Assembly: GCA_022793065.1 (NCBI GenBank)
Contig: JAAWCE010000038.1
Coordinates: 20,872-84,871 of the forward strand
Direction: 5' to 3'
Source: Lachnospiraceae bacterium
GTDB taxonomy: Bacteria > Bacillota > Clostridia > Lachnospirales > Lachnospiraceae
Length of the DNA: 64,000 nucleotides
Shown one piece after another: positions 36,649 through 45,527 of the stretch; within the stretch, counting starts at the first letter, position 1; the number at the start of each line of letters is the position of its first letter. The notes below the pieces were generated by a model. That model had not been told where the DNA came from. It did not search any database and saw only the letters and a program-made list of their open reading frames with translations. The position numbers were made by a program, and so were the translations under genes.

Positions 36649-36920
36649 CATTCTTTAGAGCTGTCGCGCAGCGACTTAATGAAGGCTTGTAGGCGCACGA
36701 GAGCAAATTACATGAGATTATTTACGAATGAAATTTGTCTCTCCTGTGTGTGCGCCGAGAGAACTTCATTCTTTAGAGCTGTCGCGCAGCGACTTAATGA
36801 AGGCTCGTAGGCGCATGAGAGTAGATTTCATGAATGTTCTATTTCATGAAAGACATCTCTCCTGACCAATGCGCCGAGAGAACTACATTCTTTAGAGCTG
36901 TCGCGCAGCGACTTAAAATA
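36649..36920 (+). repeat. Dispersed repeat family 1, composite X-Y-X-Y-X array
   Basis: Module X (about 36649-36690, 36762-36809 and 36886-36920) holds CATTCTTTAGAGCT then GTCGC-GCA-GCGAC and ACTTAA; in the middle copy CTTCATT and AATGAAG close it into a larger stem. Module Y (36692-36756 and 36810-36875) is a long hairpin. Its base is GGCGCAC/GTGCGCC in the first copy and GGCGCAT/ATGCGCC in the second, a compensatory change, and GAGAG/CTCTC is conserved above. The last X runs into the ribosome site of the next gene. The family recurs at 50952-51057. Confidence 0.88.
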
Positions 36921-36932
36921 GGAGAAAATCAT

Positions 36933-38111
36933 ATGAAAGAAATTGAATTGAAGTATGGGTGCAATCCCAATCAAAAGCCATCTAAAATCTACATGGAAGA
37001 CGGAAGCGAACTTCCTGTTACGGTCTTGAACGGGCGGCCGGGCTATATTAATTTCCTGGATGCGTTCAATGGATGGCAGTTGGTAAAGGAACTGAGAGAA
37101 GCAACAGGGCTGCCTTCAGCCGCGTCTTTTAAACATGTGTCTCCGGCGGGCGCTGCGGTAGGGCTTCCTTTGGAGGAAACCTTAGCGAAGATATATTGGG
37201 TGGATGACCTTGGAGATTTGTCCCCGCTTGCCTGTGCCTATGCAAGGGCCAGAGGGGCTGACAGAATGTCCTCTTTCGGAGATTTCATTGCCCTGTCCCA
37301 TGTATGTGACGAAGACACCGCAAAACTGATTAAAAGGGAAGTTTCCGACGGATGTATTGCACCCGGATATACGGAAGAAGCGCTTGCATTGCTGAAATCT
37401 AAAAAGAATGGCAATTATAATGTGATTCAAATAGACGAAAGTTATGTACCCCAACCGGCGGAGAAAAAGCAAGTATATGGGATTACCTTCGAGCAGGGCA
37501 GAAATGATTTATATGTTAGCAGTGAATTGCTTTCTAACATTGTGACAGAAGAGAAGGAAATTCCTGACGCTGCGTTGATTGATATGAAGATAGCTTTAAT
37601 TACATTAAAGTATACACAGTCTAATTCAGTCTGTTATGTGAAGGGGGGGCAGGCGATCGGCATTGGCGCCGGCCAGCAATCCCGTATTCATTGTACCAGA
37701 TTGGCAGGCACTAAGGCAGACAATTGGTATCTGCGCCAGTCTCCCCAGGTGATGGGACTTAAGTTTGTGGATAAATTGGGCAGGGCGGACAGAGACAATG
37801 CCATTGATGTCTATATGGGAGAAGAATATATGGACGTATTGGCGGACGGCGTATGGGAGCATATTTTTAAGGAAAAACCCCCTGTGTTTACCAGAGAGGA
37901 AAAGAGGGCGTGGCTTGACGGAATGAAAGATGTGACGCTGGGTTCCGATGCGTTTTTCCCGTTCTCTGATAATATTGAAAGGGCTCATAAAAGTGGTGTA
38001 AGATATATTGCACAGCCCGGCGGTTCCGTTCGTGATGATGCGGTGATTGCGTGCTGCGACAAGTATCATATGGTGATGGCGTTTACCGGTATCAGACTTT
38101 TCCACCACTAA
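36933..38111 (+). CDS. AICAR formyltransferase, stand-alone (PurH C-domain-like)
   Basis: A 392-residue enzyme transferring a formyl group from 10-formyl-tetrahydrofolate to AICAR. It corresponds to the AICARFT domain of PurH: LKYGCNPNQKPSKIY at the N-terminus, AASFKHVSPAGAAVG with the catalytic K-H pair near residue 67, IGIGAGQQSRIHC and the C-terminal AQPGGSVRDDAVIACCDKY. The inosinicase domain is missing and supplied by the preceding gene. ATG 36933 follows AGGAG. An upstream in-frame extension to 36834 runs through the repeat array and is not protein-like. Confidence 0.92.
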   Translation: MKEIELKYGCNPNQKPSKIYMEDGSELPVTVLNGRPGYINFLDAFNGWQLVKELREATGLPSAASFKHVSPAGAAVGLPLEETLAKIYWVDDLGDLSPLACAYARARGADRMSSFGDFIALSHVCDEDTAKLIKREVSDGCIAPGYTEEALALLKSKKNGNYNVIQIDESYVPQPAEKKQVYGITFEQGRNDLYVSSELLSNIVTEEKEIPDAALIDMKIALITLKYTQSNSVCYVKGGQAIGIGAGQQSRIHCTRLAGTKADNWYLRQSPQVMGLKFVDKLGRADRDNAIDVYMGEEYMDVLADGVWEHIFKEKPPVFTREEKRAWLDGMKDVTLGSDAFFPFSDNIERAHKSGVRYIAQPGGSVRDDAVIACCDKYHMVMAFTGIRLFHH

Positions 38112-38160
38112 TATAAAAGAATTGCGGGAAATAACTCAGGTTGGGGAAAGGATGATATTT

Positions 38161-39675
38161 ATGAGGTTGTCGGACCTGGAACGGTATGATCAAATCACCA
38201 TACAATGTCATGATAATCCGGATGCAGATACTTTGGCGTCCGGATACGGCCTTTACTGCTATTTTAAAAGCAGGGGTAAAACAGTGCGTATGGTCTACGG
38301 CGGCAAATACAAAATACAGAAATCCAATTTACGGTTGATGGTGGATAAATTAAAATTGCCAATAGAGTATATCGAGAATCCGAAAGAATGTAAAGTGGAA
38401 GGGGTGCTGATTACCGTGGATTGTCAGTATGGTTCCGGCAATGTGACATGCCTTTTGGCCGAAACCGTGGCGGTGATTGACCATCATCAATTGGACCGGG
38501 AACCAATTCCCATGTGTATTATCAATCCTAACTTAGGAAGCTGTGCCACGTTGGTTTGGAAGCTTCTTTTGGAGGAAGGGTTTGATATCGGCAGCGATGC
38601 CTATTTGGGTACGGCCTTATATTACGGCCTTTATACCGATACCAATCAATTTTCCGAACTGTATAATCCATTGGATATGGATATGCGGGAGGCGGTGGAT
38701 GCGGATAAAACATTGATTACACTGTTTCGCAATTCCAATATTTCTCTCAAAGAGTTGGAAATTGCCGGAATTGCATTGATACGTTATAGTTATAATGACG
38801 ACTATGAATTTGCAGTGATTAAAGCACAGCCCTGTGATCCGAATATCCTGGGATTAATCAGTGATTTTCTGCTTCAGGTGGACGCTATTAAGACTTGCGT
38901 GGTGTTTAACGAGGGTAATGACGGATATAAATTTTCGGTGAGAAGCTGTATCCGGGAAGTGGATGCAAGTGAATTGGCGGAATTCCTGGCGGAGGGAATG
39001 GGTTCCGGCGGCGGTCATTATGAAAAAGCCGGCGGATTGATTTCCATGAAATTATATGAAGAAAAATATCCCACGCTACATTCGGAAGGTTATTTTAACA
39101 ACAGAATGACACAGTACTTTGACAGTTATGAGCTGATATATGCCCATGAGTATGAAGCGGATATCAGTCTTATGGGACAATATGTGGAACGCAGGATTCC
39201 CGTAGGCTATGTGAAACTGGATGAATTGCTTCCGGTGGGCACGCCCGTAACCATCCGTACTATGGAGGGCGATATTGATATGAAAATAGAAGAGGATTTT
39301 TATATACTGATCAATAGCCGTGGAGAAGTAAAATCTGTCGGGGGAGAGACGTTTCGGAAAAGATATGAGTTTTGTGAGGGCGGTTATGGAATGGAGGACG
39401 GTACGGAGGGGCCGGATTATGCTCCGGTCATTAAAAACCGCAGCAGCGGAAGGGATTTGCGGCTGACAGATTATGTCAGAGGTTGTATTCCCATGAAAGA
39501 TGAGAAAATCTATGCAATGCCTCTGAACAGGCCGGTGAAGGTATTTGTGCCGGAGATGAAACAAAAATATATGTCAGGGAAGCCCGGCGATTATCTGGCG
39601 GTGCGGTGTGAAGAGCTTCATGATATATATGTAATTCCAAAGGATATTTTTTTGCAATCCTATGTTCCTGTATAA
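38161..39675 (+). CDS. DHH-family phosphoesterase with C-terminal extension
   Basis: A 504-residue protein of the DHH/DHHA1 superfamily, which includes nano-RNases and cyclic-dinucleotide or PAP phosphatases. Motif I reads HDNPDADTLASG near residue 18, motif II VDCQYGSG near 91, the name-giving DHHQLDRE near 110, and the DHHA1 substrate motif GSGGGHYEKAGG near 283. The last 170 residues form an extra domain I do not recognise. ATG 38161 has AAAGG nine bases upstream; ATG 38152 touches that site. Substrate not predictable. It follows the purine genes by 49 bases and may be cotranscribed. Confidence 0.82.
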   Translation: MRLSDLERYDQITIQCHDNPDADTLASGYGLYCYFKSRGKTVRMVYGGKYKIQKSNLRLMVDKLKLPIEYIENPKECKVEGVLITVDCQYGSGNVTCLLAETVAVIDHHQLDREPIPMCIINPNLGSCATLVWKLLLEEGFDIGSDAYLGTALYYGLYTDTNQFSELYNPLDMDMREAVDADKTLITLFRNSNISLKELEIAGIALIRYSYNDDYEFAVIKAQPCDPNILGLISDFLLQVDAIKTCVVFNEGNDGYKFSVRSCIREVDASELAEFLAEGMGSGGGHYEKAGGLISMKLYEEKYPTLHSEGYFNNRMTQYFDSYELIYAHEYEADISLMGQYVERRIPVGYVKLDELLPVGTPVTIRTMEGDIDMKIEEDFYILINSRGEVKSVGGETFRKRYEFCEGGYGMEDGTEGPDYAPVIKNRSSGRDLRLTDYVRGCIPMKDEKIYAMPLNRPVKVFVPEMKQKYMSGKPGDYLAVRCEELHDIYVIPKDIFLQSYVPV

Positions 39676-39762
39676 AAAAGTAAAAAGGCGTTAAAAAAAC
39701 GCGGTCAAAAAAGTTTATAGTACTTTTGGGCTAAATTGTATTGACTAATCTGAAAAATTGTA

Positions 39763-39792
39763 TTGATAGCTTGTTAGGAGTTATGATATAAT
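39763..39792 (+). promoter_or_regulatory. Promoter upstream of glnS
   Basis: TTGATA (39763-39768), an 18-base spacer and TATAAT (39787-39792) with an extended -10 TGA. Transcription would start near 39799, leaving a leader of about 230 bases. Confidence 0.7.
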
Positions 39793-39794
39793 GC

Positions 39795-40032
39795 TGTACA
39801 GAAGGTGATTTTGCAACTTGTAATTTTATGCGAACTGAGAACCATGAAATTATATTGTATTGTTGTACAGAAGAGCATTGTATCAACCCGAACAGCACAA
39901 AGGAACGGAAAAGATGCATTGTGTTCGTACAAGGCGTCTTTTTTGCTAATGTATGGGAGGGGAAATCAATTTTAGGATTGGTTTTCTTATAAGATCAGGC
40001 TGTATGGTGTAATTAGAAAGGCAAGGACAGAG
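39795..40032 (+). promoter_or_regulatory. glnS leader with internal terminator (attenuator or small RNA)
   Basis: The leader contains TGTACAGAAG twice (39795-39804 and 39864-39873) and an intrinsic terminator: AAAAGATGC (39909-39917) pairs with GCGTCTTTT (39934-39942), inner TTGT/ACAA pairing included, followed by T. A transcript ending there would be about 145 bases. The 88 bases after it, before the glnS ATG, show no second clear promoter. The T-box consensus AGGGTGGNACCGCG is absent, so I do not call a T-box. Confidence 0.5.
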
Positions 40033-41712
40033 ATGAGTGAGACAGAATCGAGAAATTTTATTGAATTGGCAATTGAAAAGGATTTGGCGGAAGGAGTGTA
40101 CGATGAGGTAAAGACCCGTTTCCCGCCGGAACCTAACGGATATCTGCATATTGGCCATGCGAAAAGTATTCTTTTGAATTATGGACTGGCGCAGAAATAC
40201 CACGGAAAATTCAATATGCGCTTTGATGACACCAACCCAACGAAGGAAGATGTTGAATTTGTAGAATCCATCAAAGCAGACATTCAGTGGCTTGGGGCAG
40301 ACTGGGAAGACAGACTGTTTTTTGCATCCGATTATTTTGAACAGATGTATGAAGCGGCGGTGAAGCTGATTAAAAAGGGCAAGGCATATGTGTCTGACCT
40401 GACGGCGGAGCGAATCAAGGACTATAGAGGTACGCTCAGGGAGCCAGGTCGGGAAGACCCTTACAATACCCGTTCCGTGGAGGAAAATCTGGTGTTGTTT
40501 GAAGAAATGAAAGAGGGAAAGTACAAGGAAGGGGAGAAAGTGCTGCGAGCCAGGATTGATATGGCTTCGCCCAATATGAATATGCGGGACCCGGTGATTT
40601 ATCGTGTGGCGCATATAAAGCATCACAATACCGGTGATAAATGGTGTATTTATCCCATGTATGATTTTGCCCATCCTATTGAGGATGCCATAGAAGGAAT
40701 TACCCATTCCATCTGTACGCTGGAATTTGAGGATCACAGACCGCTATACGACTGGGTGGTCAGAGAATTGGAATATCCCCGTCCTCCGCGTCAGATAGAG
40801 TTTGCAAAGCTTTATCTGAAAAATGTGGTTACGGGCAAGCGATATATAAAGAAACTGGTGCAGGAAGGTATCGTGGACGGATGGGATGACCCCAGGCTGG
40901 TGTCCATTGCAGCTTTGCGCCGCAGAGGTTTTACGCCGGATTCCATTAAGATGTTTGTGGAGCTGTGCGGTGTTTCTAAGGCACAGTCCATTACGGATTA
41001 TGCTATGTTGGAATATTGTATTCGTGAGGATTTGAAGACAAAAGCGGTTCGTATGATGGCAATTTTGGACCCTATTAAGCTGATTATAGATAATTATCCG
41101 GAAGGACAGATTGAAATGCTGCCTTCTGTGAATAATCCGGACAACGAAGCGCTGGGAAGCAGAGAAGTGCCTTTTGGCAGGGAATTGTATATTGAAAGGG
41201 AAGATTTCGTAGAAGATCCGCCCAGAAAGTATTATCGGTTGTATCCGGGGAATGAAGTGCGGTTGATGAATGCGTATTATGTGACTTGTACCGGATGTGT
41301 GAAGGATGCCCAGGGAAGAGTTACGGAAGTGCATTGTACCTATGACCCGGAATCCAGAGGGGGCACCAGCCCTGACGGAAGAAAAGTCAGAGGCACCATT
41401 CACTGGGTAACTGTGGAGACGGCAGTACCCGCCGAAGTGCGATTGTATGAAAATATTATAGACGAAGAGAAGGGGGTTTACAACGCGGATGGCAGCCTGA
41501 ATCTGAATCCTAATTCTCTTACTGTTTTGAAAGACTGTAAATTGGAACCGGCTTTTGCAGGAGCAAAGGGCGGCGAAAGCTTCCAATTTATGCGTCAGGG
41601 ATTCTTTTGTGTGGATTCAAAGGATTCCCGGTCGGAGGCGCTTGTATTTAACCGTATTGTGTCTCTGAAGAGTTCTTATACTCTGCCGAAGGAGAAAAAG
41701 TCTGAGGTATGA
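40033..41712 (+). CDS. glnS: Glutaminyl-tRNA synthetase
   Basis: A 559-residue class I aminoacyl-tRNA synthetase. The HIGH motif appears in [18 protein letters not shown] near residue 37. The KMSKS position reads [12 protein letters not shown] near residue 275, a degenerate form. The catalytic core lines [14 protein letters not shown] and [18 protein letters not shown] and the GlnRS-type C-terminal beta-barrel with GTIHWV are present. This supports GlnRS rather than GluRS. Direct charging of tRNA-Gln is therefore possible. Confidence 0.95.
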   Translation: MSETESRNFIELAIEKDLAEGVYDEVKTRFPPEPNGYLHIGHAKSILLNYGLAQKYHGKFNMRFDDTNPTKEDVEFVESIKADIQWLGADWEDRLFFASDYFEQMYEAAVKLIKKGKAYVSDLTAERIKDYRGTLREPGREDPYNTRSVEENLVLFEEMKEGKYKEGEKVLRARIDMASPNMNMRDPVIYRVAHIKHHNTGDKWCIYPMYDFAHPIEDAIEGITHSICTLEFEDHRPLYDWVVRELEYPRPPRQIEFAKLYLKNVVTGKRYIKKLVQEGIVDGWDDPRLVSIAALRRRGFTPDSIKMFVELCGVSKAQSITDYAMLEYCIREDLKTKAVRMMAILDPIKLIIDNYPEGQIEMLPSVNNPDNEALGSREVPFGRELYIEREDFVEDPPRKYYRLYPGNEVRLMNAYYVTCTGCVKDAQGRVTEVHCTYDPESRGGTSPDGRKVRGTIHWVTVETAVPAEVRLYENIIDEEKGVYNADGSLNLNPNSLTVLKDCKLEPAFAGAKGGESFQFMRQGFFCVDSKDSRSEALVFNRIVSLKSSYTLPKEKKSEV

Positions 41713-41770
41713 GTGTGGAGGAAGCAGCGTTTTACGTTTAACACGGATTTGGCATAGAAATGAGGAAAAT

Positions 41771-42625
41771 ATGGGAATCTTATCAGGATTAAAGCGTTTG
41801 GGACTGGGGAATTTGGAAAATGTAGATATTTATGAAAGCGAGAAGGAAGAGTCCCGGCAGAAGGCAAAAAAAACAACTGAAACGGCGCCGAAACCAAAGC
41901 CGGAAGAGAAGGATTTAATATATGAAAGATCATATACTTGCCCTGTTTGCGGGGCCGATTTTACCACAAAAGTCATGAAATCCGGAAAAGCGAGGTTGGT
42001 GGGGGCGGATCAGGATTTGCGGCCAAGATATGATGTCATTGACTCCTTAAAATATGATGTGGTATTGTGCCCTGTCTGTGCATATGCGGCATTGGCGAAC
42101 TCTTTTACACATGTTTCTCCAGGGCAGACAAAGCTGATTAGAGAAAAGATTAGTGCCAGCGCCAGAATCAGCAACTATCATAATGATACGTACTCTTATG
42201 AGCAGGCGTTGGAAAGATATCAGTTGGCGCTGGCCAGCGCGGTTGTCAAGCGGGCCAAGGCCAGCGAAAAAGCGTATATCTGTCTGAAAACAGGGTGGCT
42301 GATCAGAGGATATGCGGAAAGCTTGAAGGATGCGGAACAACCGCCGGTGTCCGTGGAAGAATTGAACAATCATGAAAACGAATATCTGGAAAATGCGTAC
42401 AAGGGGTTTCTGGAGGCAAGGCAGTCCGAAAACTTCCCCATGTGCGGCATGGATGAGCTTACAATGGATTATCTGCTGGCAGCCCTTGCCATGCGGTTTC
42501 AGCATTATGATGTGGCTGGACGCCTGATCAGTACTGTGCTGACGTCATCTTCCGCAAGTGCACGGGTCAAGGATAAAGCGAGAGATATGAAAGAACAGGT
42601 CCTGCAGGAATTGAAAAAGCGTTAG
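41771..42625 (+). CDS. DUF2225 family protein
   Basis: A 284-residue cytoplasmic protein. A zinc-ribbon-like pair of CPVC motifs is visible, YTCPVCGADF near residue 56 and VLCPVCAYAALANSF near residue 97, followed by a helical, TPR-like C-terminal half. This pattern matches DUF2225, a family common in Clostridia without a firm function. It starts 58 bases after glnS and ends 12 bases before the MocR-type regulator, so it probably belongs to the same transcript. Confidence 0.82.
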   Translation: MGILSGLKRLGLGNLENVDIYESEKEESRQKAKKTTETAPKPKPEEKDLIYERSYTCPVCGADFTTKVMKSGKARLVGADQDLRPRYDVIDSLKYDVVLCPVCAYAALANSFTHVSPGQTKLIREKISASARISNYHNDTYSYEQALERYQLALASAVVKRAKASEKAYICLKTGWLIRGYAESLKDAEQPPVSVEELNNHENEYLENAYKGFLEARQSENFPMCGMDELTMDYLLAALAMRFQHYDVAGRLISTVLTSSSASARVKDKARDMKEQVLQELKKR

Positions 42626-42637
42626 AGTGTGTAGAAA

Positions 42638-44122
42638 ATGTATGAAATGACCATCCGTTTGCAGGCAGACGGGAACCGCTGCCTGTATGAGCAGATTTAT
42701 GAACATATCAAGCAAGAGATTAAGGAAGGGAAGCTTCTCGCAGGCGAGAGGCTTCCTTCTACACGTTTTCTGGCGGAATATTTGCAGGTTGCCAGAAGTA
42801 CCGTGGACTATGCCTATGGTCAGTTGCTCAGCGAGGGATATATTGAAGCAAGGCCATATAAAGGTCACTTTGTATGTCCGGTGGAAGAATTGTTTCGGAT
42901 AGAAGATATGGAATTTGTAGGAACATCCCCATGGGAGCGTGAAAAAGAAGGAGATGTGCCCAGAGAGGTCTATATTGGGAGTAGAAGAGAAAAAGTCAAA
43001 GATTTGGAGCATGAAGGAAAATATAATGATCACAGAGTGATTGATTTTTCACCTTTTGACATAGATATGTCGGGATTTCCTTTTGGTGTGTGGAAGAAAA
43101 TAACCAAAAATATTCTTAGTTATGCCAACAGTGACCTTTTTGCAAGGGGGGAGTCCCAGGGGGATTATGGTCTGCGGCAGACCGTAAGCAGATATCTACA
43201 TTCTTCCCGCGGTGTGAACTGCAGCCCGGAACAGATTATTATTGGAGCCGGTAACGATTATTTGCTGCTGTTATTGGAGAAAATATTGGGTCCTCATATT
43301 CATATTGCAATGGAAAACCCTACCTATAAAAGGTCGTATCAGATTTTTCGTTCTTTTGGATATCACATTGCCACGGTAGATATGGATGAATGTGGCATGG
43401 AGGCAAAGATGCTGGAACGGCAGAACGTGGATATTGCTTATGTGATGCCGTCTCATCAATTTCCCATGGGGACGGTGATGCCCATAGGGAGGAGAATGGA
43501 ATTGCTGAAGTGGGCGGGGAGGGCGCCGGGGCGCTACTTGATTGAAGATGATTATGACAGCGAATTCCGGTATCATGGAAAACCCATTCCGGCATTGCAG
43601 GCGTCCGACCAGCAGGGCCGGGTTATTTATATGGGAACCTTTTCCAAGGCCATTGCGCCCGCGATTCGGGTGGGTTTTATGGTACTTCCGGAGACATTGC
43701 TCCATAAATACTTAAAAGAATGTTCGTTTTATTCCTGTACCGTGTCAAGGATTGACCAGAGTATTATCAATGAGTTTATCAGAGAGGGCTATTTTGAACG
43801 TCATTTGAATAAAATGAGAAAAATCTATGGGGCAAAACATGAGCTTCTTCTGGAAGGTCTGCAGCCTTTGAAAGCCGTTTTTGACATATCCGGGGAAAAT
43901 GCGGGGCTGCATATACTGCTTACTTCCAAAAAAGGGACGCCGGAAGGAGCGCTGGTAGAGAGGGCAGCAAAATGCCGTGTGCGAGTGTATGGGCTGTCGG
44001 AGAATATGGTAAAAGACAGAGAGGGCAGCAAAACGGTGCTGGCGGGATTTGGAGGGCTGACAAATGATGAAATCAGAGAAGGATTGGAACGGCTGCGAAG
44101 GGCCTGGCTGGATGCGGAATAA
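42638..44122 (+). CDS. MocR/PdxR-type GntR regulator fused to an aminotransferase domain
   Basis: A 494-residue transcription factor. Residues 1-75 form a GntR winged helix (LYEQIYEHIKQEIKEG, GERLPSTRFLAEYLQVARST). Residues 130-490 resemble class I aminotransferases with a PLP site: EDDYDSEFRY carries the PLP-pairing aspartate and GTFSKAIAPAIRVGF the Schiff-base lysine. Such MocR proteins sense PLP or amino-acid adducts, and PdxR controls vitamin B6 synthesis. No pdxS/pdxT genes are adjacent, so the target is unknown. The ribosome site is weak. Confidence 0.87.
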   Translation: MYEMTIRLQADGNRCLYEQIYEHIKQEIKEGKLLAGERLPSTRFLAEYLQVARSTVDYAYGQLLSEGYIEARPYKGHFVCPVEELFRIEDMEFVGTSPWEREKEGDVPREVYIGSRREKVKDLEHEGKYNDHRVIDFSPFDIDMSGFPFGVWKKITKNILSYANSDLFARGESQGDYGLRQTVSRYLHSSRGVNCSPEQIIIGAGNDYLLLLLEKILGPHIHIAMENPTYKRSYQIFRSFGYHIATVDMDECGMEAKMLERQNVDIAYVMPSHQFPMGTVMPIGRRMELLKWAGRAPGRYLIEDDYDSEFRYHGKPIPALQASDQQGRVIYMGTFSKAIAPAIRVGFMVLPETLLHKYLKECSFYSCTVSRIDQSIINEFIREGYFERHLNKMRKIYGAKHELLLEGLQPLKAVFDISGENAGLHILLTSKKGTPEGALVERAAKCRVRVYGLSENMVKDREGSKTVLAGFGGLTNDEIREGLERLRRAWLDAE

Positions 44123-44168
44123 ACAGTTCAAAAAGTAATAAATGAAAGGGGAAGCAGAACAAGAAAAG

Positions 44169-44235
44169 CGGCAGAATTACGTTCAATTTCAGGCTGTCAG
44201 GATTCATATGGGCTGATTTTGAAGTAATACTGCCG
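44169..44235. terminator. Long imperfect hairpin between convergent genes
   Basis: CGGCAG-A-ATTAC-G-TTCAA on the left pairs with TTGAA-GTAAT-A-CTGCCG on the right, about sixteen pairs with one A-A mismatch and one bulge, and TCAG/CTGA continues the stem inside. It lies between the convergent MocR and acidic-protein genes. A bidirectional terminator or RNA-end structure is likely. Confidence 0.5.
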
Positions 44236-44274
44236 TAAACAATAGCATGTACAATATCAGATAAAAATGGTTAT

Positions 44275-44709
44275 TTATTCATGGTCGATCACAGCAGGTT
44301 CTTCGTCGGAATTGTCTTCTTCGTCGAAAAATTCTTCAACAGTCTCGGTAGCTTTCTCAGCCGCCTGAGCTACTTGTTCTGTCAGTGGAGTGAAGGAATC
44401 CGATTCTGAATTTGCAGAAGATGGCGTTTCAGCAGCGGCCTGTGCATAGAAGCTGTCTTTGACGGAAGCGTCGTCCTCGCTGCTATCGGAAGTTTGGGCC
44501 TGATTTTCTGCGGAAGACTCCTGATTTAAGGGAACATAATTGCGGGAGCTGTCCCCGTCGTCATCCGGCTCCTCACTGAAATCATCATAATCTTCTTCGT
44601 CGGAATCGTTCCTTGCAGCGTCTTTTTTCTGGAGATAGAAATAGAAAGCGGCTGCGGCAGAAACTGCGGCTGCGGTTAAAAATAAAGTTTTGCCGAATTT
44701 TTTTGCCAT
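44275..44709 (-). CDS. Small acidic membrane-anchored hypothetical protein
   Basis: A 144-residue protein with no recognised family. The N-terminus MAKKFGKTLFLTAAAVSAAAAFYFYL is a signal anchor with a basic start, placing the rest outside or at the membrane. The remainder is low complexity, very rich in D, E and S, with a helical alanine/valine-rich stretch (LTEQVAQAAEKATETVEEFF) near the end. AAAGGAG precedes the start on the minus strand. Confidence 0.7.
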   Translation of the reverse strand: MAKKFGKTLFLTAAAVSAAAAFYFYLQKKDAARNDSDEEDYDDFSEEPDDDGDSSRNYVPLNQESSAENQAQTSDSSEDDASVKDSFYAQAAAETPSSANSESDSFTPLTEQVAQAAEKATETVEEFFDEEDNSDEEPAVIDHE

Positions 44710-44905
44710 GGTTTACTCCTTTCATGCTTTTTTTATCAACTCTATCTTAATACTATTTTGCAAGATTGAAAAGGGAATATACACAAATTTCTGAAAAATT
44801 TTATCATTTTATTTCAGTTTGTATGAAAATATGGTAAGATACAAAGAGGCAATACCGCATGTGTCATAAAAAATTGCGGTCCACCGGATTACAAAGGAGT
44901 ATCTT

Positions 44906-45508
44906 ATGAACAGCAAGTTTTTTAATCTGAAAAAGGAAAAACAGGACAGGATGATCAACGCCGCGCTGAAGGTATTTGCAACGCAGGGATATCGTCATGG
45001 AAGCACGGATGATATTGTTAGGGAAGCGGCTGTCAGCAAAGGGCTTCTCTTTCATTATTTTGACAGCAAATTAGGGGTATATTGTTTTGTATATGATTAC
45101 AGTACCAGATATATGAAGCTGGAGCTGAATTCCACAGTGGACAAGAAGGAAAAAGACCTCTTTGAAGTGATGAAGCAAATTGAGTGTGCTAAAATGCACG
45201 CTATGAGGGGGTATCCCTATATGCAGCAGTTTTTAAACCGCTCCATATGGGAAGAAACCTATGAGGTTCTGTTGTCGGTGGAGGAGAAGCGCAATGGGTT
45301 GGAGGAAACTTATGACGCTTTGGCCGGACAGATTGATTATGGAAGGCTGCCGGCAGCCGTGGATGGTGAAAAGCTGAGGAAGATGCTGGAGATTACAAGC
45401 AAAGGATTAATGATGGAGCGTTTTCAAGATGCCTCTTTTCAGCCGGAGATGCTGTATCAGGAAATTTGTGATTACTATGATATGGTAAGACAGATCGTAT
45501 ATAGATAA
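44906..45508 (+). CDS. TetR family transcriptional regulator
   Basis: A 200-residue one-component repressor. The N-terminal helix-turn-helix is typical: RMINAALKVFATQGYRHGST followed by DDIVREAAVSKGLLFHYFDSK. The ligand domain is not recognisable. It is transcribed away from the acidic-protein gene and toward the DUF6062 gene; self-regulation or control of the divergent gene is likely. AAAGGAG precedes the ATG, and an extended -10 (TGG TAAGAT) lies about 65 bases upstream. Confidence 0.88.
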   Translation: MNSKFFNLKKEKQDRMINAALKVFATQGYRHGSTDDIVREAAVSKGLLFHYFDSKLGVYCFVYDYSTRYMKLELNSTVDKKEKDLFEVMKQIECAKMHAMRGYPYMQQFLNRSIWEETYEVLLSVEEKRNGLEETYDALAGQIDYGRLPAAVDGEKLRKMLEITSKGLMMERFQDASFQPEMLYQEICDYYDMVRQIVYR

Positions 45509-45527
45509 AGGACATCGGATGATGTCC

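Noticed and set aside
36834..36932. N-terminal extension of the AICAR formyltransferase
   Set aside because: It translates the repeat array. The same kind of peptide appears before the dipeptidase gene for the same reason, and a good ribosome site lies before 36933.
39795..40032. T-box riboswitch for glnS
   Set aside because: The conserved T-box sequence is missing and no antiterminator pairing was found, although a terminator is present.
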